Shown: piece after piece, positions 46,434 to 57,768 of the stretch | How positions within the stretch are numbered: the first letter of the stretch is position 1 | Layout: every line of letters starts with the position of its first letter | Origin: Calamus simplicifolius | Lineage: Eukaryota > Streptophyta > Magnoliopsida > Arecales > Arecaceae | Direction: 5' to 3' | DNA: 64,000 nucleotides | Assembly (NCBI GenBank): GCA_900491605.1 | Contig: UESW01001687.1 | Span: 287,327-351,326, forward strand | The notes under the pieces: model-generated | Database searches by the model: none | The model's input: the letters and a program-made list of their open reading frames with translations, nothing else | What the model was told of the DNA's origin: nothing | Made by a program: the position numbers and the translations under genes

Positions 46434-47131
46434 ATATTGCTTCTGGACTTCTGTTTTTGCTGCTCCTGTCCTTGTTATTTCTATCATGGTGGAATACTGT
46501 TATGTCTGTATGAATTGTATAACTGCTACTTACTATTGTGGACCAATTTGTGTATTGGCTTGTAAGTTATAAATGACTAGTTTGTATGGTTTGTAAGATT
46601 TATTTAATTTCATCTGCACTTTACAATATCTGCTTAATATTAAAAATTTTATGTTTATCATTACTTGCTATACCTCATTCATTCCGTTGAAGAAAAGACA
46701 TACAGTGATAGATGCAAACTCTTTCATCTTCTTTTTGATTAATGACAAAAAGGGGGAGAGATAGAAAGTATACATTCTGTTTTCAAAAGCTTTTTGAACT
46801 TCATAATAATGGGGGAGAAATAGAAAACACACATTCTTCTAAACATCATATTTTTGAAAAGTGTAATGGGAGAAATGAAAAGCATACACTTCACAAGTCA
46901 AATTAAACTTTTTGAAAACTTCATTGATTCAAAACCTAAGGGGGAGTTATGCAATGTATTTTTAAAAAATATCATATTTTAAATGTTCTTGAAATTTAAG
47001 GTTTTGGCACGTTACACATACATTTCGGCATGCATTGTCTTATGCTTCAGAGTTGCAAGGAATGCCTTGATTAAATTACTTATTTATTATCAAATTCTTA
47101 ATGGTTTTGTCATCATCAAAAAGGGGGAGAT
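46434..47131 (+). promoter_or_regulatory. 3' region of element D with repeated polypurine tracts
   Basis: Purine runs AAAAAGGGGGAGAG near 46748-46760, ATGGGGGAGAAA near 46810, AATGGGAGAAA near 46865, AAGGGGGAG near 46938, and AAAAAGGGGGAGAT before the LTR (47118-47131). No gene is seen. Confidence 0.68.
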
Positions 47132-49241
47132 TGTTGATCCCATATTGATTTTGATGAAATGCCAAAACAATTAAGTATTATGCTAATAAATTATGTATTG
47201 CGCTAATCAATTTAATATTGAGCTAATGTTCTATCTGTCAAATCAATTTCTGGTTATTCATTATGAAACAGTACACTTTATTTATCCCAGGGACATTGTA
47301 ATTCATGATATAATGCTATTTATCTGACAAAATGACTTTTAAGATTAATTATATTTGCATTGTCTTGAATTGGATTTAATTATCCTACATGCTCCTGTTT
47401 ATAACTCTATTCTCAGCAGATTATATTTATTCTCTATTGCCTTCGAATTGGATGCATATTACTTAAATCTCAGATTACCAATCTTTGATTTGGAATACCA
47501 GGTTCTATTGCCTTCGGTTTAAATTCGGGTTGCCTTCTGTTACCTTCGGTTACCTTCAGTTGCCTTATGTTGCCTTTGGTTTAAATTCGGTTGCATTCGG
47601 TTACCTTCGGTTGCCTTTTGTTGCCTTTGGTTTAAATTTGGTTGCATTTGGTTGCCTTCGGTTACCTTCGGATTTCTGGCTTATTCAATTTGAATAAACC
47701 CTTGGCTAAGTCCCTTGTATTTGGAGATTGACATTCCCTGGCCTCTTATCTTGGTATACTAATTTATGGAGTTGGCATGCTAATCCTAAAAAGCTCTTTG
47801 CCGATTCTTAGGCTCCCTATCTTGGCATGCTAACGAGTTGTGTTGGAATTCCAGTTTTAAAACTCTTTCGGTGGCTTCCTGGCATCTTTTCTTGGCATTC
47901 CAATTTCAAGATTTTGGAATATCGATTCTAGTGATGGTTCGGTAGCTCCCTGGCATCTTTTTCTTGGCATTCCAATTTTAAGTTTTTGGAATACCGATTC
48001 TAGATGGTTCGGTGGCTCCCTAGCATATTTTCTTGGCATACCAACTTTAAAACTTTGGAATGCCGATTTTATTGTTGGTTCAATGGCTCACTGCTAGCTT
48101 TCTCTTGGCATTCTAATTTTAAGTCTTTGGAATGCCGATTTTATGGTTGATTCGGCCAGCTCCCTGACTTTCTCTCTTGGCATTCTGATTTTTGGAATTT
48201 GAAATACCATTTTCATTGGGATTTCGGCTAGCTCCCTGTTACGTCTTCCTGGCATACCGGATTTCATGATTTGGAATGCTATTTTTATTGGAGTTACGCC
48301 TGGCTTTCTATTGGAATGATTTGGAATGCCGGTTTTAACTTTCTGGAATGCTACATTTTAAAAATCTCGGATGGTTTCTTGTTTCACACCGTTGGAATTT
48401 CTGTGTTTAGTTTGCTTCCTTAAAAACTGTTGGCCAGACCCCTTTCCTCTCACAATGGCTCTATTTTCTGGTTATAAATAGTGACCTTGAACTGCGTTTT
48501 AAAAAAATCATCAAATCAGGAGAGAAGAAAAGAAAAGAAAAGAAACAAGAGAAAATAAGAAGAAAAAAATCATTTGAAAGAGAGATTTGTTTTGAGGTTT
48601 CTTGAAGCTTTGCTTTGATTATCTTTCAACCGAAGCTCCTTTATTGCTGATTCTTTAAGTGGTCTTCAAGCTTCACCTACCTTCATTGAAGAGCATTCAA
48701 GCCACCTCGAAAGCTTTCTTGTGCTGCTGCATTCATTAAAAAAAGAAGCCTCTTTGGGTTTAGCTCTTCAAGTTGATAAGTACATTTATTATTTTTAGGA
48801 GCACTTGTTGTATTAAACATTCTATTGCTTGTGCATTGGTTTGTTTCACAATTGTGAAACGTGGTTGGGTAGAGGTCTACTCTGTTTGATTTGTAAGGTC
48901 CCCTTGTACCCGTAAACAAGAAGACTAACTTGGAGGATTAGTGTGTAAGGCTTGATTGCTTGTGCCCGTAAACAAGTTTGCTAGCCAGTTAGGCTAGTGG
49001 TGACTAGTGGAATTTCCAAGGTGTTCTTGGGGAGTGGATGTAGGTGCAAGGTTGGCACCAAACCACTATAAACTTTGTGTGTTTGATTATGTTTCTTTTT
49101 CTGTGATTAATTGTGTATTAGACGTACCTCACAACACGATAATCTATTGTAAATGAATATAGGTGCACATACTTGATAGTCAATTAATTTTTTAAGAAAC
49201 CTAATTCACCCCTCCTATTGGGTTGCTAGATCTGGGCAACA
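47132..49241 (+). repeat. 3' LTR of element D
   Basis: It is 2,110 bp, beginning TGTTGATCCC and ending GGGCAACA. U3 contains TTCGGTTGC/TTACC minisatellite-like repeats at about 47510-47680, then imperfect 60-70-bp repeats built on TTGGCATTCCAATTTTA and TTGGAATACCGATT (about 47860-48340). TATA box TATAAATAGTGACC near 48474; purine-rich leader; conserved 3' block near 49020-49080. Confidence 0.92.
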
Positions 49242-50280
49242 TGGAGAAATATATGGGATCATGAGAGAGCCTTTCTCTCTCCCATAACATCCCATATAAA
49301 TATATCAAAACTAAACAATTGGTTGTTGGATTGATATATAACTCCAAGAGTTTGAAGTTATCTTTAAATTTTAATTAATTGATTAATTAATTAAAAAGGT
49401 TGGTAGTTATTACTCTCTTAGAATATAAGATTCACGAGAGAAAAATAACAGAGAAGTACATCAGAAACAATAATCAACCACAGAGAGTTCTCTCCTTCAA
49501 CTTCACTTTATCTCATGAGTTGAGAAGACAAAGTGAATAAAACTTAGTTGTATGATCTCAACCCAAATAAAAAAGGAACGCCCACTCATTCGCGTTCATC
49601 ATAATTTTGGAGAACTTGGAAAGATCCGTGGTGATCAAAAGATTTGGTGATTCTAAGGTAGTGTTGGTGATTCCAAGGTAGTGTTGGTGGAGAATGAAAG
49701 GTCAATTTCTTAATCTTCTTATTGTTCTTGTTATTAAATTAAAACGGGTATAGATTCCTAACTCAATTTTTTAAGATATATGATTTGATCCTTATCTCGC
49801 TTCCGCAAACATCTCAAAGTCATATTGAGATTACCAGCAACTTTTTCATAGCCGTCCTTGTGCAGGCGGGACCCAAGCTGACGATGAACTGAACGCACAC
49901 GTCTCCTCTCGTGATCTGACCGCGTAGCTACCTTTTGATGATCTCAAATATTTTCTCACGAATTTATCTTTCTTCCATAAAAAAATAATAAAAGTACTCT
50001 TTATAATCTTTTGCTAACACGGGAATAACTATTTTTATCTTCAATTGTCTTTCTATTATTTTTTTTTTCCTTTCACCCTTTTCTTTTTAGTTCAAACAGC
50101 AGGACATAGTCATTGGACATAATCCTCCAATTTTAACATGCAACCATTTCAACTAATCTTGAATTCAACGCTCATAAATCCAACAAAATTATGTCATGAA
50201 CCAATCAGCAACGTCATTAACAAATTGAGCAATAGACATGAATCAGGAATGGGCAGACAGTAGACAAATTTAGGTTTGCA
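49242..50280 (+). other. Non-coding region, probable old LTR remnant at left
   Basis: No ORF of note. The sequence up to about 49811 looks like the downstream part of a copia-type LTR (purine-rich leader, short direct repeat GGTGATTC(T/C)AAGGTAGTGTT near 49650-49690, end CTTCCGCAAACA). If so, element D inserted into it. This rests on resemblance only. From 49812 on nothing is recognised. Confidence 0.35.
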
Positions 50281-50335
<55 letters not shown>

Positions 50336-50336
50336 T
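50281..50336 (+). repeat. (TAT/ATT)n microsatellite, about 18 units
   Basis: An uninterrupted trinucleotide run of about 56 bp in otherwise unique-looking sequence. Confidence 0.97.
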
Positions 50337-50489
50337 GCTATGAAGATCCGACCTCTTTTGATCAATTAAGCCATTCTTGAGTCTATTTTATCTTCATGTC
50401 ATTGTCATAAACGAAACCATGTATCTTTTCTTGTTCTTATCTCTCCATCTTCAACAATGCATATTCTAGATATCTACCATCTTGGGAAC

Positions 50490-50675
50490 GACTTTGTGCA
50501 CTACCTCCAATGCACGAACGCGTGCACCGGACGTAGCTATTGGCCGCACGTCCATGCGGACATGCATACCATGGCCCAATGGGCCGTGGCGCATCCTGCA
50601 CGTGCGCCCATATAGGTGCGCCCGATGCGCTCTCCGTGCATCGGAGGCGGTGCATTGGAGGCGGTGCACAAAGAC
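50490..50675. repeat. Imperfect foldback (26-bp inverted arms)
   Basis: The left arm at 50490-50515 (core TTTGTGCACTACCTCC) and the right arm at 50650-50675 match inverted at 23 of 26 positions by eye. The loop is CpG-rich, unlike the surroundings. A further GTGCACAAAGAC copy lies near 50833, and a short inverted pair CTTTGTGCAC/GTGCACAAAG at about 50813-50842. It could be a small non-autonomous DNA element or a recombination scar. Confidence 0.5.
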
Positions 50676-50860
50676 TTTTCCCTACCATCTTTATACCTGC
50701 CTCTTTCAATATTAGACCAAACCACTTCATTCGAAATAGTTCTAGCATAGAAAAAGTCCTCTGCACAAAGCATGCCCATACTACTGCGCGTGTCGTGGTC
50801 AATCCATGCACGCTTTGTGCACAGGAGGCCGGTGCACAAAGACTTTCCCTTCTAGCATAA

Positions 50861-51229
50861 CACATCTCTTGCAAAACAATTACACAGCTGATGTATGATT
50901 TCTATGTCAAGTTCTTTTCAACAATCTCCATCAAATTTGCCAAATAGAGGAATAGCCACAGAGCATTCTAGATTTAATCATTCTACTTGATGAACTTCCA
51001 ATATGAGTTCTGTCTAGCAAACTCCACTGGAGCTGCTCATGTTGGCCAGTATATGTTAATAAAATAATGACTCCCAGATGAGCTAAAGGCTCAACTCCAT
51101 GGCAATCCTACCCATAAGCTGTGCAGCGCTGGATATTAGTTTTTGGGTTATGCTATGCATTCTGTCACTGTTGATAAACTCTCTGAGAAATGTTGAAATG
51201 GAGAGAGATGATGTCTGAAATGGTATGAT
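50861..51229. other. Intergenic stretch, nothing recognised
   Basis: AT-rich, with no convincing ORF, repeat or motif on either strand. Confidence 0.4.
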
Positions 51230-53530
51230 GTGTTCGTGTGTACCCTAAATCCAATCGGATTAGATGCTAGTTTGTACACATTTCTTTATGAATGCAAATC
51301 AAATTTATTGGTTTCTTTATCTATCCGGATATAATTTATATATATATTGCATATATTTTACCTGTGAGATAACGTCCAAAAGAATGCGATCTGTGCATAT
51401 AGAATTTGTAATAGAGATTACAATTTGTGAGATCCAAAATTGCACATTATGGTTCGATTCTTTAAACTTCCCTAGTCGATGCGTAGACAGGATTGGACAC
51501 TGTCGAACATCGATGAGACTAGCACACATTGCATATCTTCACCCTTGTGGTGAGTAGCTGATCTTGCAAGCTGAAGTATGGAGATACTTGGATAAGGTGT
51601 TTGCATATTCGTTATTGTAACGATGCATTGGATGACCCGCATAGAGATCCCATATGGATATTCTATATAGTGTCGATGGTTGATCTCTGATGACGGTGGT
51701 GTGAGTGATCCTTTGACTTGAGATCTTCATTGCACATCATGTGTAGAATATCATGCTTTGACGATATGCAAACGTCACTCTAGCCACGGGTGGCAAATAT
51801 GGTGTCGATTCGGTATGACATGAGCACATAGAGATGGTGTTTGATCAAGATAGGATTCGTTTTCCTTGATAGAAAGGGTTATACCCCATGACCACTTGAT
51901 GGATTAAATTGACTGTTAAATCCTTGCAAGGTTGAGTTGGAATTCAAAATAGTTTCGAAGTTCTAATTCATATGAGTCAATTTTTCTGAGATTAAGTAAA
52001 CAAAGATCAATTACATGGTTGATACATTCCATACCACTGATTGATTTGGGATATGTGACTAAGGGATTGAATCGTACGTTAACCATTCATGGACAGGTGT
52101 TGATGACCACATCAACAAAACCCTTAACATTTGGGTGGTCATGATGCTTTGCTAGAGGCCGCTCATGATCTATAATCATGGATTCTTTGACTTGATCAAG
52201 GAGCTGATTTGGTTAAAGAATTGGCTTGGACAAAGTGTTGACCAGGTCATCCTTAGGGTCAATATTAGGGACATGATTATTACCAACGTGTCAAGGGACC
52301 TAATGGGTCACACGCATTAAGGAGATTTTGGATAAAGTTAAAATAAAAATTAAGTTGGACTTAATTCAAATTAGATAACCAATTAATTAGGATTGAGTTT
52401 GACTCAATCTTAATGAGAGAATATGAAATTGATGAATAGGATTCATCATAGAGAAAAAAATTTTGTGTTCAAAAGAGAAACCTTTTGTATATGTGATGTA
52501 CATATGAAATCCATTAATTAGGCTTGATCCATGTAATGGATGGTTTAGATTAATTAAGATTAATAATGTGGTATTTAATTGGATCCATATGATGGCATGA
52601 TTTGATTCATGGAAACCCAATTAAACCGATGGCTGAGATCGTGCCACATGGAGGATGGATCCATACCCATGTGATGGACATGACCCATCTCCACGTCATG
52701 GAGGAGGGAATCCCATGATTTGGGGCGTCATCATGAAGCCAAATGCAAGGTTGCGACATTGGTTTTATAGGATAACCAATTTTTTATTTTTTAGGGACGT
52801 GGTTTGGTGGTTGTAATCCTAACATTATCATGATAACAAATATCCTAAATTTGTTAGGATAATTTGTTATTAACTTGATATGGTTGAATTGTTAGGTGGT
52901 TGAAACAAAACCCCAACCACACAACCTCCTTTTTCATGTATAAAAAGGAGAGAGATACACTTCGAGAGACAAGCCTAACTCCTCCCTTCTCTCTCTTAGA
53001 TGCCTAACACCTACTTTCTCTCTTTAAAACATCCTTTCTCTCTCTTGATTGATCAAGATTTGATCTTGATCAAAAATTTTTTTGATTTGGGAAATCAATT
53101 GAAAAGAAAAAAGATGCTAGCATCCCTCGCAAGAAGGTTATCATCAATCCTAAGAGGACATCATCCAAAGATCTTCGTGTGGATCACCATTAAAGGCCGG
53201 ACGCATGAACGGCAGTGGTAAATCGTTTACCGGTTTCATCGGGTTTCATCTTCAATAAAAAACACAAGTATGATCTATTATTAAATCATATATTATTTTT
53301 TATTAACTGAATTTGTTCCTCGAGGATCTTGGGCTTTGGAAATTAAATTTATATTTATTTTTTAATGAACGGCTAGTGGTAAATCGTTTACCAGTTTTAT
53401 CGGGTTTCATCTTCAATAAAGAATACATGTATGATCTATTATTAAATTATGTATTATTTTTTGTTAACTGAATTTATTCTTTGAAGATCTTAAGCTTTGT
53501 AAATTAAATTTATATTTATTTTTATTTTTT
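51230..53530 (+). repeat. Candidate solo LTR (copia-type) next to the receptor-kinase fragment
   Basis: The region has no ORFs but has LTR-like organisation: a TGTTCGTGTGTACCC start near 51230, a TATA box (TGTATAAAAAGGAGAG, about 52938), a pyrimidine/purine leader, and AT-rich downstream sequence with a duplication. No gag/pol and no partner copy are in the window, so a solo LTR is the best guess. The ends are uncertain. Confidence 0.4.
53207..53527 (+). repeat. 160-bp tandem duplication
   Basis: Copies begin GAACGGC at 53207 and 53367. Both contain GGTAAATCGTTTACC, a perfect palindrome, and TCATCGGGTTTCATCTTCAATAAA-like sequence. The copies differ at several sites. Confidence 0.85.
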
Positions 53531-53596
53531 ACTGTGTGATATATAAATTTAATTTATATAAAATATACTTAATTCTCTCCATGATGACGATGGATT

Positions 53597-56500
53597 GCAC
53601 TTAATGCGCTGAAAGCGACCGCCGCCAAGTTGAAAAAGGAGTGGAACTTCTCGATGGGTGGACCCAATAGCAACGACGACGTTAACCTCACTTGCGATTG
53701 CAACATCACCACCTCTAATATCTGTCACGTAACAAGCATGTATGTCTTCTTGCAAAGATTCCTTTTATTAATAATCTCTCTCTAACTTTGTGACTGCAAG
53801 TGCTGTAGGGATTCCCAGAATTAAAAAAAAAAAAAAAATGTTTGTTATCATGCCATTAACTCTTTGTTTGTGCTCATAAGCTTACATGATTTTGAACTGC
53901 AGCCTTCTGAAGAGTCAGAACCTGACCGGATATCTTCCAGAGGAGTTTTCTAACCTCACATATTTAAGCGTAGTGTAAGTCTCCACCATAATGGTAAAAC
54001 TGGAACATGTAAAATTGTGATGGTACGTTAAACTTTTGTTGTTATTTTGTTGATATTACAGAGATCTTTCAAGGAACTATCTCAATGGATCCATTCCCAA
54101 AGCCTGGGCTTCTCTTCCCCTCACAAATTTGTAGTTTATCCTCTTTCTTTTCCTCTTAAAAATGATCTTTTCCAATCAAATGAAAAATCTAAAGAAAAAT
54201 CGTTGGCATAATTTAGATATCTTTTTTCCAGGTCCCTTCTGGGAAACAGGTTCTCGGGGAGCATCCCTAAGGAGCTTGGAAACATCAGGAACCTCCAATC
54301 CCTGTACTTTCTTCCTTCCTCATCTTATGTCCTTCTTTTGCTTTTCTTTCTTTCTTTTGTGAAACAATTTTCTACAATTTTTGGTGTGACATAGGACCTT
54401 GGAAGATAACCAATTGCAAGGTCAAATCCCTGCAGCACTTGGCAACCTTGCCAACTTAAGTCGCTTGTAAGACCCTCTTCCTCATCTGCTAACAGTCTTA
54501 AATTTATACAATTTTTTTCCTTTAATATAAATCAATCTACCATTTAATTCTAACAATTCTATTATTCTCATGCAGGCTACTTTCTGCTAACAACTTAAGT
54601 GGGGACCTGCCAGACTCACTTGGCAATCTCAAGAACCTAACGGACTTGTATGTCAGAAGTATTTTCAAGTGCTAACTATAAAGGCATGAATGGTTCCTTA
54701 TCGTACTTATTTATGATTATAATGGATGAAACTTGGACGGAGCTTGTTATGTATTTGTTATTAGGTTCATATGGAATAAGTGACGTGTACAACCATCACA
54801 CAGTTAACAAATGACGTATATTTGTTAGAAAAATGATCAATCGTTAAATGTGATGATTGTATAATCTTACTTGCTTAATGAAGAATTTGATGGCAGGTAC
54901 CTAACGGACTGCACTAAGATATGTCCGAATATAATTACCATTTTGTCACTTGATGACTATTACATGCAGTTTTTCTTGATCTTACTTAAAAACACATGAA
55001 TTGATTTAGATGCTTTTTTTCTGCTTTCTATTTGCTGTAGGATAGATGGAAACCCAATCACTGGGAAAATACCTAGCTTCTTTGGGAACTGGACGAAACT
55101 CCAACGGTTGTAAGTACCATCATTGATATTGTGACTTGCGTCCATTTCCTAAGCTTGCAACCTAAACCTTGAGATTGGGAATTTGTACCTTTGAACCATT
55201 TGTTTCACAGAGACATGCAAGGGACATCGATGGAGGGGCCCTTCCCCTCCATTTTTGGTACATTGGAATCTATAACTTATCTGTAAGACATTTTAATTGT
55301 TCACTTTTTTGTATCTGAAAGTATAGAGGCTTCTAGTCTTAATTATTTAGCCTGGCTGGGATTTCAGGATGGTGTCTGACTTGAAAGGGGGTGATGGGAA
55401 GTTTCCTCCTCTGCAAAACATGACAAAGATGAAGGAATTGTATGTTTGAAAGATATGGAGTGCATCAAACACTCATACATTCACACATTCATCCATCAGT
55501 TTAGTATGCATCTTTTTCTCATTGAGTTCATGCCGATTGGTGGAATGATGCAGGGTATTGAGAAACTTATCAATTTCTGGCGAACTCCCTGATTTTATTG
55601 GGAAAATGCCCAATCTTAAAGTCTTGTAAGTTTGTCCAGAGGGCTCTGATGATGGCCTTTAGCTTCATTAAATGCTCATGATAAATTTGATTTTTCTTCT
55701 TTCTCTACGGAGAAATTAACTATATAAGTTGATTACCAAAAAGAGAAATTATTAGTGTAAAACATTAACATGAATGCAAAGTTCTCCTACTTATTTTTAT
55801 ACTTCTATTATCTTGCAGAGATTTAAGCTTCAACAACTTATCAGGTCCAATTCCAAGCAGCTCTAATGGATTAGCGAATTCAATAAATTATATGTAAGCT
55901 AACTAGTTATAGAAAAGATACATTCTTACTATTAATAATTTTTTTATCTACTCAGTTTTAGGCGATCTTCCTTTTATATATATATAATTTCTCCAAATCT
56001 TCTGCTTTTATCTAAACATTATCCTTCTCGTGCAGGTTCCTTACTAATAACATGCTAAATGAAACAATACCTGATTGGATCTTGAGAAATAAACAAAACT
56101 TGTATGTGGGTTCGCTTAAAATTTCTTCAGTTATACATCATGCTTATGTGAAGAGAATTAGTTAATCATAAATGCCGCTCAACTATTTCAAGACTATCAT
56201 TGTTGCAGGGATCTTTCTTACAACTCTTTTACAGGATCCAATAGACCATCTAGTTGTCAGCAAGGAAATGTGTAAGGATTATCAGATTTGCCGGCCCCCC
56301 ACACCCCCCCCCCCCCCAAAAAAAAAAAAATAAAAATCCTTTTTTTGTCTTTTTGTATCTCATGATATGAATTTTAGTTGCTGATTTGTTTGTTCTAGCT
56401 CTTAGACTATCATTTTCTTGCTTGTAGGAATTTGGTTTCTAGTTATTCAATGACAAATAGTAATTCGTAAGTTTCTTATAGCACTCTCATTTCTTTCTTA

Positions 56501-57768
56501 AACTATTGCCAATTCTAATTTATTTGGCTTCAGCTTCAAAACTATGTCTAATATTATTTTTCAAATGTTATCTTATAGAATAGCGTCATGCTTAAGGAGG
56601 AACCTCCCTTGTTCTGGAAAGATAGAAGTGAGTAATTTACAAATGAATTTCCACCATGAAAATTTTGAAGCTTATGTCTTGTATCAAGAGGGTATTCTAA
56701 TTTTACTTTAAACAAAATCATATCGACAATTGTATATATTTGGCAGACTACAACTTGTTTATAAATTGTGGTGTAAATTGTGATGGTCGTAAGGTGACTA
56801 TTGATGACAATGAATATAAAGATGATACCTCTCAGCTATGCACATCAATATATGCTGATTTTGGTGACGGAAAGGGGGCTTACAGTAGTACGGGAAACTT
56901 TGTAGGAAATAGCAACGCAAAATACATAGCCACAAATTCATCAATTTTGAATGCGACAAATCCAGAGTTGCACATGACTGCTAGGCTTACCCCTCTGTCT
57001 CTTAAATATTATGGTCTCTGCTTACAAAAGGGAAATTATACAGTGAAGCTTCATTTTGCTGAGATTGAGTTCACAGATGACCAAACATACTTCAGTGTTG
57101 GAGAACACTTCTTTGATGTATCAATCCAGGTGATCGTTTTCACCATCACAAATCTTACATCAATTCATTACATTTCTCATTTTTATCTATGGCATCAACC
57201 GCTTTCAGTATTACATTGACTGATTTTTATGCATATCCTCTTATGCTAAGATTAGGATTGTGTACTTTGACTTTTGATATTTCTCTCTAAGATTTTATAT
57301 ATAATAATTTGTTGCTAGTAGTTAGAGTATAAAATATAGAGTCCCCTATTTATGTTTTCTTGGAGGCAGTGACAGCTTTTAGTATTGCATTCATCGAATC
57401 ACATGCATGTGCACATAAATTTGTACCCATGTGCATACATTTTATTATGCTAATATTGAAACCATAAGTCCAATCTATTCATCTTATTTTCTTTGACTTC
57501 TTTATATCAATTTCTTTTTTGCATGAATTTTTTTTTTAAATGTAACAATTAGTTGCTAATAAACAGCACATTGAAATAATACTTATGGATGGAAAACTAT
57601 GAATTTATGCAGGGCCAAAAGGTTTTGCACGACTTTAATATTGCAAAAGAAGCAAACGGGACTAGAAAGGAAATAATCAAGTCGTTAACTACCATTGTAG
57701 ATGGTACTTTGGAAATTCACTTCCAATGGCTTGGGAAAGGCATAAATTCCATTCCACAGAGAGGAGTC
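53597..57768 (+). pseudogene. LRR-malectin receptor-like kinase fragment (LRR VIII-2 type), kinase missing
   Basis: At least 17 exon-like blocks with GT/AG borders: 53597-53739, 53903-53974, 54062-54130, 54232-54303, 54395-54466, 54576-54647, 55041-55109, 55211-55282, 55368-55439, 55554-55625, 55819-55893, 56036-56101, 56209-56271, 56428-56466, 56579-56627, 56747-57129 and 57613-57768. Most LRR exons are 72 bp, one repeat each (e.g. SGSIPKELGNIRNLQSL, QGQIPAALGNLANLSRL). The start has WNFS and CDCNITTSNICHVTS, typical of the group. The 383-bp exon opens the malectin-like domain (NLFINCGVNCDG). No signal peptide exon, membrane span or kinase is found; copia sequence starts at about 57769. The phase between 56627 and 56747 does not match, which suggests a break. 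Family: plasma-membrane receptors like Arabidopsis At1g07650/RKF1 (from memory). Confidence 0.82.

Larger units (their letters stand above)
27430..49241 (+). mobile_element. SIRE-like Ty1/copia element D, interrupted by element C
   Basis: It has a 5' LTR (split and 5'-truncated), tRNA-iMet primer site, gag, pol, third ORF, purine tracts and a complete 3' LTR. It is the same type as A and C but a separate family with a different U3. The element is about 11.4 kb without C. The first ~430 bp of the 5' LTR, present at 47132 to about 47560 in the 3' copy, are absent, and Tat sequence abuts instead. Confidence 0.88.

Noticed and set aside
50437..50874. ORFs on both strands in the CpG-rich block
   Set aside because: Open on both strands because of base composition; Cys/Arg/His-rich with no recognisable domain.
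54648..55040. An extra LRR exon in the long intron (CCTAACGGACTG near 54900 resembles the end of the previous exon)
   Set aside because: Only about 12 bp are shared, and there is no open LRR frame with splice sites around it.
56296..56336. C and A homopolymer runs
   Set aside because: Low-complexity intron sequence or assembly noise, with no feature.
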